Source of the DNA: CAYHVK01 sp964360255
GTDB taxonomy: Bacteria; Bdellovibrionota; Bdellovibrionia; Bdellovibrionales; UBA1609
Assembly: GCA_964360255.1 (NCBI GenBank)
Contig: CAYHVK010000028.1
Location: 1-21,025 of the forward strand
Length of the DNA stretch: 21,025 bases
Direction of reading: 5' to 3'
Position numbers and translations under genes: made by a program. The notes under the pieces are model-generated. The model was given only the letters and a program-made list of their open reading frames with translations. It had not been told where the DNA came from and searched no databases. Numbering within the stretch: position 1 is the stretch's first letter; the number at the start of each line of letters is the position of its first letter. Below, one piece after another: positions 13,953 through 21,025 of the stretch.

Positions 13953-15557
13953 ATGAAACGAATGGATTTTTTTTCTTTAGCAGTTGTGTCTGCAGCCCTT
14001 TCATTTTCAGTTTACACTCAGGCCGCTGATTCTCCACTATGTAATGATTTGGCGAAGTTTGCATGTGCACCAGGTTCATATGATGACGGAACTGGCAAAG
14101 TAAGAAGTGAGGCCGAGATTGCTGATGAAATGTCCGCTTTTGTAGCTAAGACCAAGCAAAATATTGGTGCTCGCTTTAAAGAATCGTTAACAGATAGCAA
14201 AAATGTTTATTTTAAAGATATGGCGATGGCTGCACTAGGACTTCAAGGTGCTCCTCAGTGCATGTCAAATGAAAGCGCGCAACAAGATGCTTGTGTGAAT
14301 AATCTTATCGAGGGTTTGACAAATTTGGCTCAAAAGCAGGCACTGGGAGATTTGTTGCCAAAGATCGGTCTGGAGAGACGCGGGAATTTAAAAGATCTAG
14401 AATACTTAACAGAAAATGGTGTTTTTCAAAGAGTTGTCGCTGAAGTTAATAATCAAGTCAAAAAAGACTTGGGTCGTGAAGCGATGGAGAAGAAGATCAG
14501 AGAAGATATCTTTCCGAAGCTTCAGGTTCTTATAGCTGAGCGAATCAAGAAATTGCAAATACCCCCAGATCAAAAAAGAGTCATGGTGAATAAAATTAAC
14601 GCTATTGAATTTCGTGGAACGAATTGTTCAGAGGTTGGTGCTGGGGAAACTGCGATTTCTTCACTTTTATTTCCGAATGCGATGTACAACCCTAATAGCA
14701 ATACATTCAAGTTTTGCGGGGGTTATCTCACTCAATCGAACAGTGAATTCCAAATTGCGATGTCAATTGGACATGAGCTGAGTCATAGTATTGATCCATG
14801 CCGAATTGCAGATGGGCCGGAAGGGCTAGCTTTCAAGTATTCTGAAACTACAGATATAAAAAAGCTCGAAGCTGAATATCCAATAAAGAATGTTGTTCAG
14901 TGTTTACGTGATAGCCGATCGATCGGGGCCCGACCCGCTGGAGGGACATCGGGGAGCGGTCAAGCAACGGCTAACATGTTGAACCTTTTAGCTGGAGCTG
15001 TGAGTGGTACAGGTTATAATCCTTATGGTATGACTTATCCGTCTGAGCCGAATCAAGGAACGACTTCCGCGCCATTTTCGGGGTCTACTCAGCTGAAGCG
15101 CGAGCGTGTAAGGGTTGGAGTTGCAAGATCTCCTGAGCCAGCTGCAACTGCTGGAGCACCGATGTATGGTGGAACACCACCTCCTCAAAAGGCTTCGTTT
15201 TGTGGTAATGACCAGATTACCGAGAGTTTCTCAGATTGGATGTCGTCAGAGGTACTTCCTGATTATATTTCGCAGAATCACAAGCTGACCGTTGATCAGT
15301 ATCGTACGGGCTACGGTAATGCTCGACGACCGATTTGTGCGACAGGTGAAAAAGAAAAAGGTGGCGTGCATCCGGCAATTGCAGATCGAATTAACAAAAT
15401 TATCTTAGCGAATCCAAAAATTAGAACTCAGATGGGTTGCCCAGCTCAAAAAGACGGACTTCTTTATTGCGATTCAGAAAAATCAATAACGTCTCAGCGA
15501 GCTTCGTCGAGACCCACTCCACAAGAGTCTGCTGATGATGGACGAGGTGTAAAATGA
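13953..15557 (+). CDS. Secreted zinc metalloprotease candidate (HELSH)
   Basis: A 534-residue exported protein with a signal peptide (about 1-24, cleavage near TQAA). HELSH (274-278) in IGHELSHSIDPC is a full HExxH zinc motif, and TESFSDW (E424, D428) downstream resembles the third ligand region of gluzincin proteases. The GHExxH-x-xD form recalls M13 (neprilysin-type), but the rest does not match that family closely. Residues about 325-410 form a Gly/Ser/Pro/Thr-rich low-complexity insert between the two motif regions. Many cysteines suggest disulfides. No ribosome binding site is visible. It overlaps the next gene by four bases (ATGA). Confidence 0.82.
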   Translation: MKRMDFFSLAVVSAALSFSVYTQAADSPLCNDLAKFACAPGSYDDGTGKVRSEAEIADEMSAFVAKTKQNIGARFKESLTDSKNVYFKDMAMAALGLQGAPQCMSNESAQQDACVNNLIEGLTNLAQKQALGDLLPKIGLERRGNLKDLEYLTENGVFQRVVAEVNNQVKKDLGREAMEKKIREDIFPKLQVLIAERIKKLQIPPDQKRVMVNKINAIEFRGTNCSEVGAGETAISSLLFPNAMYNPNSNTFKFCGGYLTQSNSEFQIAMSIGHELSHSIDPCRIADGPEGLAFKYSETTDIKKLEAEYPIKNVVQCLRDSRSIGARPAGGTSGSGQATANMLNLLAGAVSGTGYNPYGMTYPSEPNQGTTSAPFSGSTQLKRERVRVGVARSPEPAATAGAPMYGGTPPPQKASFCGNDQITESFSDWMSSEVLPDYISQNHKLTVDQYRTGYGNARRPICATGEKEKGGVHPAIADRINKIILANPKIRTQMGCPAQKDGLLYCDSEKSITSQRASSRPTPQESADDGRGVK

Positions 15558-16012
15558 GTTCAAATCGCTTATTCATTGCCGCTTCATTGTTAATTGCCAG
15601 TTTAGCTGTTGCGGCTCCAGCAACTATGAAAAAAGTGGCTAAAGATAACTCTAAGAAAGCTAGCAAGTTGAGCCAGCAACATAAAGCAGAGCCAAAAATT
15701 CAGTTCGGTGTAGTTTACGGAGACAAAATCACTTCATTCAATATTTTCGAAACTAAAAACGGTGGCAAAGTTATTTATCAAAATAATCAGAGTGCCACTG
15801 AAAAAACTGAAGTGCTTTCTAAAGCTGACTATGATTATTTAAAACAAAAAGTTGCTGGTCTTAAAGGTCCTTCAAACAATCGTGAATTTTGTCCGCGCAG
15901 TTATGTAGTAGTTAAAGGCGAGGGCGTTTATTTGCTCGGATGCCTTGGGGCGCAGAATAAACTGGCCAAAGAAATTCTTGGCGTAACCAATCTACTCAGT
16001 CTTCTTTTTTAA
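15554..16012 (+). CDS. Small exported protein, partner of the protease
   Basis: A 152-residue protein whose start overlaps the protease stop, so the two are translationally coupled. It has a signal peptide (about 1-20, ending AVAAP), a Lys-rich linker (25-48) and a compact domain of strands (IQFGVVYGDKITSFNIFE, GKVIYQ, YVVVKGEGVYLLGC). Two cysteines (CPRSY and LLGCLG) could form one disulfide. I do not recognise the family. An inhibitor, chaperone or substrate of the neighbouring protease is possible by context only. It converges with the TonB-like gene with a single base between them and no terminator. Confidence 0.78.
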   Translation: MSSNRLFIAASLLIASLAVAAPATMKKVAKDNSKKASKLSQQHKAEPKIQFGVVYGDKITSFNIFETKNGGKVIYQNNQSATEKTEVLSKADYDYLKQKVAGLKGPSNNREFCPRSYVVVKGEGVYLLGCLGAQNKLAKEILGVTNLLSLLF

Positions 16013-16013
16013 A

Positions 16014-16898
16014 TTACGGCTTCGCCACGTACTGAGGGCGCCAGTGAATATAAAAGGCGTAAAACAGATGAATAAAGCCATCTGACTTAACGATCTCAGA
16101 TGGTGGATTTAAAAACGGAGCCGAGCGCTCAAGGGCCGCGCCCGCCGCAATATCTAGATCGCTGCTTTCAGCGCGGCGATGAAAAATGACATCTTGAAAA
16201 TTACCCTCTTTATCTAAAAGCACTTCGAGCTCAGTCACTTGCGGAGCTTGTGAAAGACGATTGAGTAAATTGGGGCCAGCATTGTTGGCGAATGTTCTGA
16301 GGTGTTGAACCCAACGATTACGAATCTGCTCGTTGATACGAGCGTAGAAAGTGTAGTGCAAAAACTGATCAGTATTTAAAGATGTGAATCCACCCTCTCT
16401 AACTTCAGGAATAAATTCAGCTATAGCCGATTGGCTCAGCTGAACTCGCTCGGCCGCTTTGCCACCCATGGGGCGGTCAATACTCGGGCCATCACCATCA
16501 GCCACCACATCTTGGGGGCGCGGAAAGCGTGAGCGGCTGCGACCATTGCCTTCGCCTTGGGCTGAGCCGTTCCCTCGCGAAGCCGACTTTGCTGTCTGAG
16601 TGTTGCGATCAGAAGCATTTTGGGTTTTGCCAGTGTTGCGGGCGATTTGCTCCTCTTGCACGCGCTGAGTTTCGCGGGAGATGCGGTCGACTTGGTCGGC
16701 GAGTTTTTTCAGAGATTCAACAAGTTGTTTTTGATTCGGGTCAGTCACAAAAGTTTTTTGCTTCTGCCGCGGAAGCTCATCGATATAAGTCACATCGATA
16801 GTCCTAGGCCTTTGTAGGGCCGGCGCTTCAAGACGCAACACTGTTGCCGTCAGAAGAAAGTGGACTATTAAACTGAGTGCTAAAAAGCGATATATCAT
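16014..16898 (-). CDS. TonB/TolA-like energy transducer
   Basis: An inner-membrane protein that should span the periplasm and transmit proton-motive force to outer-membrane partners. With the ATG at 16898 it has 294 residues: a membrane helix at about 4-22, a coiled coil (about 45-85), a Gly/Arg/Ser-rich low-complexity linker (about 85-140), and a C-terminal domain with the TonB pattern (YFARINEQIRNRW ... VTELEVLLDKEGNFQDVIF ... LDIAAGAALERSAPFLNPP). An in-frame TTG at 16925 would add nine residues; I prefer the ATG because GGGGGG lies just before it and the helix then starts naturally. It is divergent from the PilZ gene, with no ExbB/ExbD in view. Confidence 0.85.
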   Translation of the reverse strand: MIYRFLALSLIVHFLLTATVLRLEAPALQRPRTIDVTYIDELPRQKQKTFVTDPNQKQLVESLKKLADQVDRISRETQRVQEEQIARNTGKTQNASDRNTQTAKSASRGNGSAQGEGNGRSRSRFPRPQDVVADGDGPSIDRPMGGKAAERVQLSQSAIAEFIPEVREGGFTSLNTDQFLHYTFYARINEQIRNRWVQHLRTFANNAGPNLLNRLSQAPQVTELEVLLDKEGNFQDVIFHRRAESSDLDIAAGAALERSAPFLNPPSEIVKSDGFIHLFYAFYIHWRPQYVAKP

Positions 16899-16974
16899 AG
16901 CCCCCCAAAAGGCTGCCCGTAACAAGGCCGTTATAATGGCTTATACGTTGTCTCGTATTAACACAAGAAACGCC

Positions 16975-17001
16975 TAAAGTTGAGACAAAATCGGCCGATA
17001 A
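16975..17001 (+). promoter_or_regulatory. FliA (sigma-28) promoter of the PilZ gene
   Basis: TAAAGTTG (16975-16982), an 11-base spacer and GCCGATAA (16994-17001) match the sigma-28 consensus TAAAGTTT-N11-GCCGATAA at 15 of 16 positions. Transcription would start near 17008, giving a leader of about 14 bases that holds the GGGG-rich ribosome binding region. Confidence 0.88.
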
Positions 17002-17021
17002 GATAGTTAGGGGTAGGGGAC

Positions 17022-17567
17022 ATGAATAAAAATAATGTTATAGATTTTACGAAGTTACGCGGGTTTAAACAGGCTGAAAAAACGCCAGATAAAAAGAACA
17101 AAGGTTCGGCCGCTAAAAACCAAGAAAAAGCTTCATTATTAGATATGACCGAGCGTCGCCAAGAGATTATCAATCAAGAACGCCGTGAAGTTCGTCGTAC
17201 AATATTAACCGGTTTCATCGGTGCCTTTGTCATCGTACCAAAACGGGGTCTTCTCAAAGCTGATATCTATGACATCTCAAACGATGGTATTTCATTCGAT
17301 CTCGCTGCTGAAGCCGGCTACTTCAAAAAGAACGAAGAAGTCGCTATGCGCATCTACATGAACCATAACACCTACTTTACATTCACGGTGAGCATTCAAA
17401 ACGCTCGCGCTATTATCGATGAAGGAGCTAACCGTCATGGCGGCAAATTCCTCAAAGGCGGCATTAACGATGAAGCTCTCAGCCACTTTGTGAAGTTCAT
17501 TGAAACCGTGAGTTTGTCATTAGAGCGGGATTCTGGTGACGTCATGGTGTCCAATCTTAAGAAATAA
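17022..17567 (+). CDS. PilZ-domain c-di-GMP receptor
   Basis: A 181-residue cytoplasmic protein. Residues 1-50 are charged and probably flexible. The PilZ domain follows: RREVRR (54-59) supplies the RxxxR arginines and DISNDG (84-89) the D/N-x-S-x-x-G motif, so both c-di-GMP-contacting elements are intact. The barrel continues through VAMRIYMNHNTYFTFTVSIQNARAII and ends in a helix with HFVKFIETV. Binding of c-di-GMP should change its contact with a motility or envelope partner. A sigma-28 promoter lies directly upstream, tying it to the flagellar or attack-phase programme. The ATG is preceded by two GGGG clusters. Confidence 0.92.
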   Translation: MNKNNVIDFTKLRGFKQAEKTPDKKNKGSAAKNQEKASLLDMTERRQEIINQERREVRRTILTGFIGAFVIVPKRGLLKADIYDISNDGISFDLAAEAGYFKKNEEVAMRIYMNHNTYFTFTVSIQNARAIIDEGANRHGGKFLKGGINDEALSHFVKFIETVSLSLERDSGDVMVSNLKK

Positions 17568-17586
17568 CTTCCCTTTAACTACTGAT

Positions 17587-17612
17587 TAGGGTCGAATATC
17601 TATAGGGTCGAA
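17587..17612 (+). repeat. TAGGGTCGAA direct repeat upstream of the PhoH gene
   Basis: TAGGGTCGAA occurs at 17587-17596 and again at 17603-17612, 16 bases apart, in the short gap before the PhoH gene. It could be a regulator site; the second copy is also part of the leader hairpin. Confidence 0.4.
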
Positions 17613-17634
17613 AGTCGGGGACGACTTGACCTAT
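17602..17634 (+). promoter_or_regulatory. Leader hairpin before the PhoH gene
   Basis: AAGTCG/CGACTT (17612-17617, 17622-17627) with loop GGGA is extended by GGTC/GACC (17606-17609, 17628-17631) and ATA/TAT (17602-17604, 17632-17634), with a two-base and a one-base bulge. The strong ribosome binding site GGAGGGG (17635-17641) begins right at its base. Confidence 0.5.
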
Positions 17635-17648
17635 GGAGGGGGACTCTC

Positions 17649-18986
17649 ATGGCGGCTAAAAAGACTACAGGTAACGAACGTAAGATCGTAGTTGATACAA
17701 ACGTTATTCTTTTCGATGCGTTAGCTATCAATAAATTTCAAGATGCAGATATATACATTCCTTTTGCGGTGATCGAAGAGATCGACCGTTTTAAGCGTGA
17801 TTTGGGTGAGAACGGGCGTAACGCTCGTCAATTCAGCCGCTTCATCGATGTGCTACGTTCACAGGGCTCACTCTCTGAGGGTGTAGCGCTCGATCGTGGT
17901 AACTCAAAAGTTTTCGTTTCAACTGACCCATTCATTGATGGAATTCCAAAAGAACTTGATCAGATGAAGCCAGATAACCGCATTCTTGCCAAAGCCATGC
18001 AGTTAACAAGATTGTTTCCACAAAACAAAATCGAATTGATTTCGAAAGATATCAATCTTCGTATTAAAGCTGATGTTTACGGCATTACTGCCACTGATTA
18101 CCGCCCAGAGAGCTCAGATATCGAAGAGCTTTACACGGGTCTTAACGAAGTTGAGGTTCCATCAGAATTCATTGATCGCTTCTACAAAGAAAAATCAATT
18201 AAGCTTCCTGATGAACTCTACACTCCAATTGCAAATCAGTATTTGGTGATGAAAGATCAATCGAATCCAAACCACAGTGCTATTGGTCGCTACTCGCGCC
18301 AAGAAAATCGCATTGTGCCGCTTGTGACTCCAAGTGAAAGTATCTGGGGTATTCACCCGCGTAATGCTGAGCAAAGTTTCGCACTTGATTGCTTGCTGAA
18401 CGATGAAATTTTATTCGTATCGCTGGTTGGTAAAGCGGGTACAGGTAAAACTCTCTTAGCGCTTGCAGCTGGTCTTTATAAGACGCTTGATGAAGGTCGC
18501 TTCCAGAGATTGCTTGTGAGTCGTCCGATCTTCCCGATGGGTCGTGATATTGGTTATCTTCCGGGTGATGTTGAGCAAAAGCTTAATCCTTGGATGCAGC
18601 CGATTTTCGATAACGTTGAATTCTTAATGGGTTCAGACAAAAAAGCAGCAGGTCGCGCTCGCGAATTGATCAATCAAGGCATGGTGAACATCGAACCACT
18701 GACTTACATTCGCGGTCGTAGTATTCCTCACCAATATTTGATCGTAGATGAGGCACAAAACTTAACGCCCCATGAAATAAAAACGATTGTGACTCGTGCA
18801 GGTCAAGGCACGAAAGTCGTTCTTACGGGTGACCCTTACCAGATCGATAATCCGTACGTGGATTCTGCGAACTCGGGCCTCACATATTCAGTGGAGCGTT
18901 TCAAAGGTCAACCCATTGCAGCCCACGTGTCGTTAGCAAAAGGTGAACGATCTGAACTCGCAGAGCTTGCAGCCAATATATTATAG
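17649..18986 (+). CDS. PIN-PhoH family ATPase (PhoH2/YlaK type)
   Basis: A 445-residue fusion of an N-terminal PIN nuclease domain and a C-terminal PhoH ATPase. The PIN part shows VVDTNVIL (D16) and the acidic EEIDRFKRD (E43, E44), with further acidic sites in KPDNRIL and SKDINLR, so the metal-binding nuclease site looks complete. The PhoH part has Walker A GKAGTGKT (261-268), Walker B IVDEAQN (365-371) and VLTGDPYQID. Characterised members are RNA helicase/ribonucleases. The ribosome binding site GGAGGGG is strong and lies at the base of a leader hairpin. The length is normal for the family. Confidence 0.93.
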   Translation: MAAKKTTGNERKIVVDTNVILFDALAINKFQDADIYIPFAVIEEIDRFKRDLGENGRNARQFSRFIDVLRSQGSLSEGVALDRGNSKVFVSTDPFIDGIPKELDQMKPDNRILAKAMQLTRLFPQNKIELISKDINLRIKADVYGITATDYRPESSDIEELYTGLNEVEVPSEFIDRFYKEKSIKLPDELYTPIANQYLVMKDQSNPNHSAIGRYSRQENRIVPLVTPSESIWGIHPRNAEQSFALDCLLNDEILFVSLVGKAGTGKTLLALAAGLYKTLDEGRFQRLLVSRPIFPMGRDIGYLPGDVEQKLNPWMQPIFDNVEFLMGSDKKAAGRARELINQGMVNIEPLTYIRGRSIPHQYLIVDEAQNLTPHEIKTIVTRAGQGTKVVLTGDPYQIDNPYVDSANSGLTYSVERFKGQPIAAHVSLAKGERSELAELAANIL

Positions 18987-18994
18987 AGCTATAA
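18981..18994. promoter_or_regulatory. TTATAG-AG-CTATAA inverted repeat before the metal-uptake genes
   Basis: The 6-bp arms are perfect complements and overlap the PhoH gene stop codon, seven bases before the GTG of the His/Cys-rich small protein. The half-sites resemble those of Fur/Zur-type boxes, but the spacing is longer than in the E. coli Zur box. A metal-regulator operator is possible, unproven. Confidence 0.35.
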
Positions 18995-19001
18995 AGGCGC
19001 T

Positions 19002-19334
19002 GTGAAAAAAGGCGCTTTTAATTTACTCTTTTTAGCTCTTATTAGTTTTGGATGCTGGCTCAATTCGCCCGGCATCCAAAGCGTGTTTCACGTCGAAATT
19101 CATAAACTACAAGGCTTACCCTGTGAGACAGGGTCTCAATCATCTGATCATCAGGATTGCTTAATTCAATCAGCCCTAGCATCTTTGCTAGTCAGCCTAG
19201 ATTTTGAATCTGGGTTTCATTTTATTCCTTCTGAATTATTACAGACTTTTAAGCCTACAGCTTCTAATCCTTCTTTTATTTCGTTTCTTATTGCTGGCTT
19301 CCACTTTGCCCGCGGGCCACCAACCTTAGCTTAA
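19002..19334 (+). CDS. Small His/Cys-rich exported protein of a metal-uptake cluster
   Basis: A 110-residue protein starting with GTG, with AAGG (18994-18997) upstream. It has an N-terminal hydrophobic segment (about 6-20) that is a signal peptide or anchor. H30, H34, C41, H50, C53, H73 and H101 are spread along the chain and could bind metal. It ends in FARGPPTLA; an ARGPP end is typical of small proteins often encoded next to metal transporters (DUF2946-like, from memory). A porin-like gene and a ZnuA-like gene follow on the same strand, so a role in zinc or related metal handling is likely by context. The family call is tentative. Confidence 0.65.
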   Translation: MKKGAFNLLFLALISFGCWLNSPGIQSVFHVEIHKLQGLPCETGSQSSDHQDCLIQSALASLLVSLDFESGFHFIPSELLQTFKPTASNPSFISFLIAGFHFARGPPTLA

Positions 19335-19392
19335 GCTCCGTCATTCATCTTTCTTATTAAATTTTATTTTAACTTCATGAAAAGGAATTTTT

Positions 19393-20502
19393 ATGTCTTC
19401 ATATCTTATTTTATTGATCTGTCTTTTATTAACTTCTGCAGTTCATGCACAGACCGAGACTCCAGCAAAGTCACGAGGTAATGCATTTAACCCAAGTATC
19501 GGCCTTAATTTACTGACGCTTTATCAAAACTCAAATCGTGGCAATCAAAAACACGACGCCGAAAGAAATGGTTTTAGTATCCAAGAGGCCGAGTTGCAAT
19601 TCTCAGCGGATGTAGATGCGTACTGGCGGGTGATGGGAGTTTTTGCTCTTCATCAAGAAGTTGAAGTGGATGATACAACAGCACCGCCAACCCGTTCGGC
19701 AGAATATGTTTTTGAGCCTGAAGAAGCCTATGCCGAGAGTATAGGTCTTCCCGCAGTGAATTTGAAGGTGGGTAAGTTCAAAGCTGCTTTAGGTAAACAA
19801 AATCAGCTGCACACTCATGCGTATGCGTTTATCGACGCTCCTCTGATCAATCAAGCCTTGCTTGGTGATGAGGGCCTTAATGATGCCGGCGTGTCGGCAT
19901 CTACGCTCCTGCCGACGACTTGGTTTTCTGAAATCACGGCGCAAGTACTATCAGGTCAAGGAGAGGGGCTCGAGTACTACCAAAGCCCATCGTCAAATCA
20001 GAATGTTTATGTTTTAAATTTTAAAAATCTTTGGGACATAACAGATTCTTCGACTTTCGAAGTCGGTTTATCTGCCGCGACTGGTGAAAACCAATTTGAT
20101 AAAGATACAGGAATCTACGCTTTAGATTTCGCCTTCAAGTTTCGCCAGAATGCCAATCAGGCTTTTATTTTTTCAGGCGAACTGATGCAGCGGCAGATGA
20201 AGGGTGTAACTGACGAAGAGGCGAATGGCTTTGCCAGTTGGGTTCAGTATCAGTTTAATAAAATGTGGTGGGTTCAAGCCCGTGCTGAACATTTAGTGGT
20301 GGATGACCAAGATCCGGCAGCTGTCGAACCTTTAGCTGAGAAACAAGATAAGCAATCACTTTTGATTGGCTACGTGCCAACAGAGTTCTCAGCTGTGCGT
20401 TTGCAATATGATCATTTGGATGATCGCGGTTCTGACAATGAAAACCGCGTGCTTCTGCAACTCAACTACAGCATCGGTGCGCATCCTGCGCATGCTTATT
20501 AA
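19393..20502 (+). CDS. Porin-like outer-membrane protein of a metal-uptake cluster
   Basis: A 369-residue exported protein with a signal peptide (about 1-19, ending VHAQ). The mature part is a beta-barrel: alternating strands such as GFSIQEAELQFSADVDAYWRVMGVFAL, VNLKVGKFKAALGK, STFEVGLSAATG, GFASWVQYQFNKMWWVQARAEHL and VLLQLNYSIGA. This resembles the OprP/OprO-type or related porins. It ends in Tyr after an unusual AHPAHAY tail, whose two histidines could bind metal. AAAGGAA gives a good ribosome binding site. It sits between the His/Cys-rich small protein and a metal ABC binding protein, which suggests it admits metal ions or chelates across the outer membrane. Confidence 0.85.
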   Translation: MSSYLILLICLLLTSAVHAQTETPAKSRGNAFNPSIGLNLLTLYQNSNRGNQKHDAERNGFSIQEAELQFSADVDAYWRVMGVFALHQEVEVDDTTAPPTRSAEYVFEPEEAYAESIGLPAVNLKVGKFKAALGKQNQLHTHAYAFIDAPLINQALLGDEGLNDAGVSASTLLPTTWFSEITAQVLSGQGEGLEYYQSPSSNQNVYVLNFKNLWDITDSSTFEVGLSAATGENQFDKDTGIYALDFAFKFRQNANQAFIFSGELMQRQMKGVTDEEANGFASWVQYQFNKMWWVQARAEHLVVDDQDPAAVEPLAEKQDKQSLLIGYVPTEFSAVRLQYDHLDDRGSDNENRVLLQLNYSIGAHPAHAY

Positions 20503-20513
20503 GGGCGGTTCTA

Positions 20514-21025
20514 GTGAAATTTTTAATTTCTCTAATTTCTTTTTTACTCCTCTTCTCCGCACATGCTGCGGATAAAATTAAGGTGGTGGCCACGACCTCT
20601 GATGTGGCAGCCCTCGTGAGGGTTGTTGCAGGTGATCGCGCCGAAGTTATCGCCATTGCAAAGGGTACGCAAGATCCGCATTATATTGAGGCTAAGCCTT
20701 CTTATATGGTGAACTTGCGTGATGCGCAGCTGCTTGTAGCCAATGGGCTTTCTCTCGAAGAGGGTTGGCTACCCAGCTTAATACGAGGTGCGCGAAATCC
20801 AAAAGTGCAACCTGGTCAGCCGGGCTATCTTGATTTAGGTGCATCGGCGGAAGCCATTGAAATTCCGCAAGGCCCTCTTTCTCGCTCGCAAGGAGATGTG
20901 CATCCCGACGGAAATCCGCATTTCACCTTGGATCCAGTTCGAATGGGCCGCCTCGGTTTAGTCGTCGCAAAAAAACTTGGTGAGTTAGATACTGAAAATA
21001 AAGATTTCTATCACATGAATGCACT
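20514..21025 (+). CDS. Metal ABC transporter substrate-binding protein (ZnuA/TroA type), 5' part
   Basis: The frame is open from the GTG at 20514 to the end of the window, so the gene is cut at its 3' end after about 170 residues. A signal peptide (about 1-19, FSAHAA) is followed by KIKVVATTSDVAALVRVVAGDRAEV, the standard start of cluster A-I binding proteins. QDPHYIEAKPS supplies the first metal-binding His and GDVHPDGNPHFTLDP the second His region. The protein captures zinc or manganese in the periplasm for an ABC importer; the metal is not decidable here. It follows the porin by 11 bases, likely the same operon. The permease and ATPase genes are expected just outside the window. Confidence 0.92.
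   Translation, partial: MKFLISLISFLLLFSAHAADKIKVVATTSDVAALVRVVAGDRAEVIAIAKGTQDPHYIEAKPSYMVNLRDAQLLVANGLSLEEGWLPSLIRGARNPKVQPGQPGYLDLGASAEAIEIPQGPLSRSQGDVHPDGNPHFTLDPVRMGRLGLVVAKKLGELDTENKDFYHMNA

Overview
The window looks like chromosomal DNA from a predatory or predator-related bacterium of the Bdellovibrio group. The grounds are an FHA-GGDEF diguanylate cyclase with the architecture of Bdellovibrio DgcB (Bd0742), an RpoE-like ECF sigma factor close downstream (Bd0743 is the neighbouring gene in B. bacteriovorus HD100, from memory), a second GGDEF protein carrying the serine typical of Hypr (cGAMP-making) enzymes such as Bdellovibrio Bd0367, and many secreted proteins without a recognisable family. 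By eye the base composition is AT-leaning, lower than I recall for HD100, so this is probably a relative rather than that strain. No composition or homology search was run.

Layout. 1-1562: the 3' part of rlmN overlapping a PfkB-type kinase. 1662-3503: a coiled-coil protein followed with zero gap by a GAF-like/GGDEF protein. 3531-6098: a metallophosphoesterase and a secreted protein with one CxxCH haem motif. 6206-7144: the DgcB-like enzyme. 7286-10195: an accessory-looking block with a small basic protein, a 33-codon membrane ORF, a REP-like hairpin, a possible gene remnant and two secreted unknowns; a hairpin covers the ribosome binding site of the first. 10589-11511: ECF sigma factor and a probable non-zinc anti-sigma partner. 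11426-13171 (minus): a small outer-membrane beta-barrel and a HExxH lipoprotein. 13404-13893: a brnT-brnA toxin-antitoxin pair bracketed by near-identical 17-bp repeats. 13953-16012: a secreted zinc protease candidate overlapping a small exported protein. 16014-16898 (minus): a TonB/TolA-like transducer. 17022-17567: a PilZ protein behind a near-perfect FliA (sigma-28) promoter. 17649-18986: a PIN-PhoH ATPase. 19002-21025: a metal-uptake cluster (His/Cys-rich small protein, porin-like barrel, start of a ZnuA/TroA-type binding protein).

The main theme is nucleotide second-messenger signalling. Two cyclases, one predicted to be canonical and one predicted to be promiscuous or cGAMP-forming, sit within 5 kb, and a PilZ receptor under flagellar/attack-phase sigma control lies 10 kb further on. 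The second theme is the cell envelope: at least nine exported, lipoprotein or outer-membrane products, several with protease-like motifs. No tRNA, rRNA, CRISPR array, intact insertion sequence or phage module was seen.
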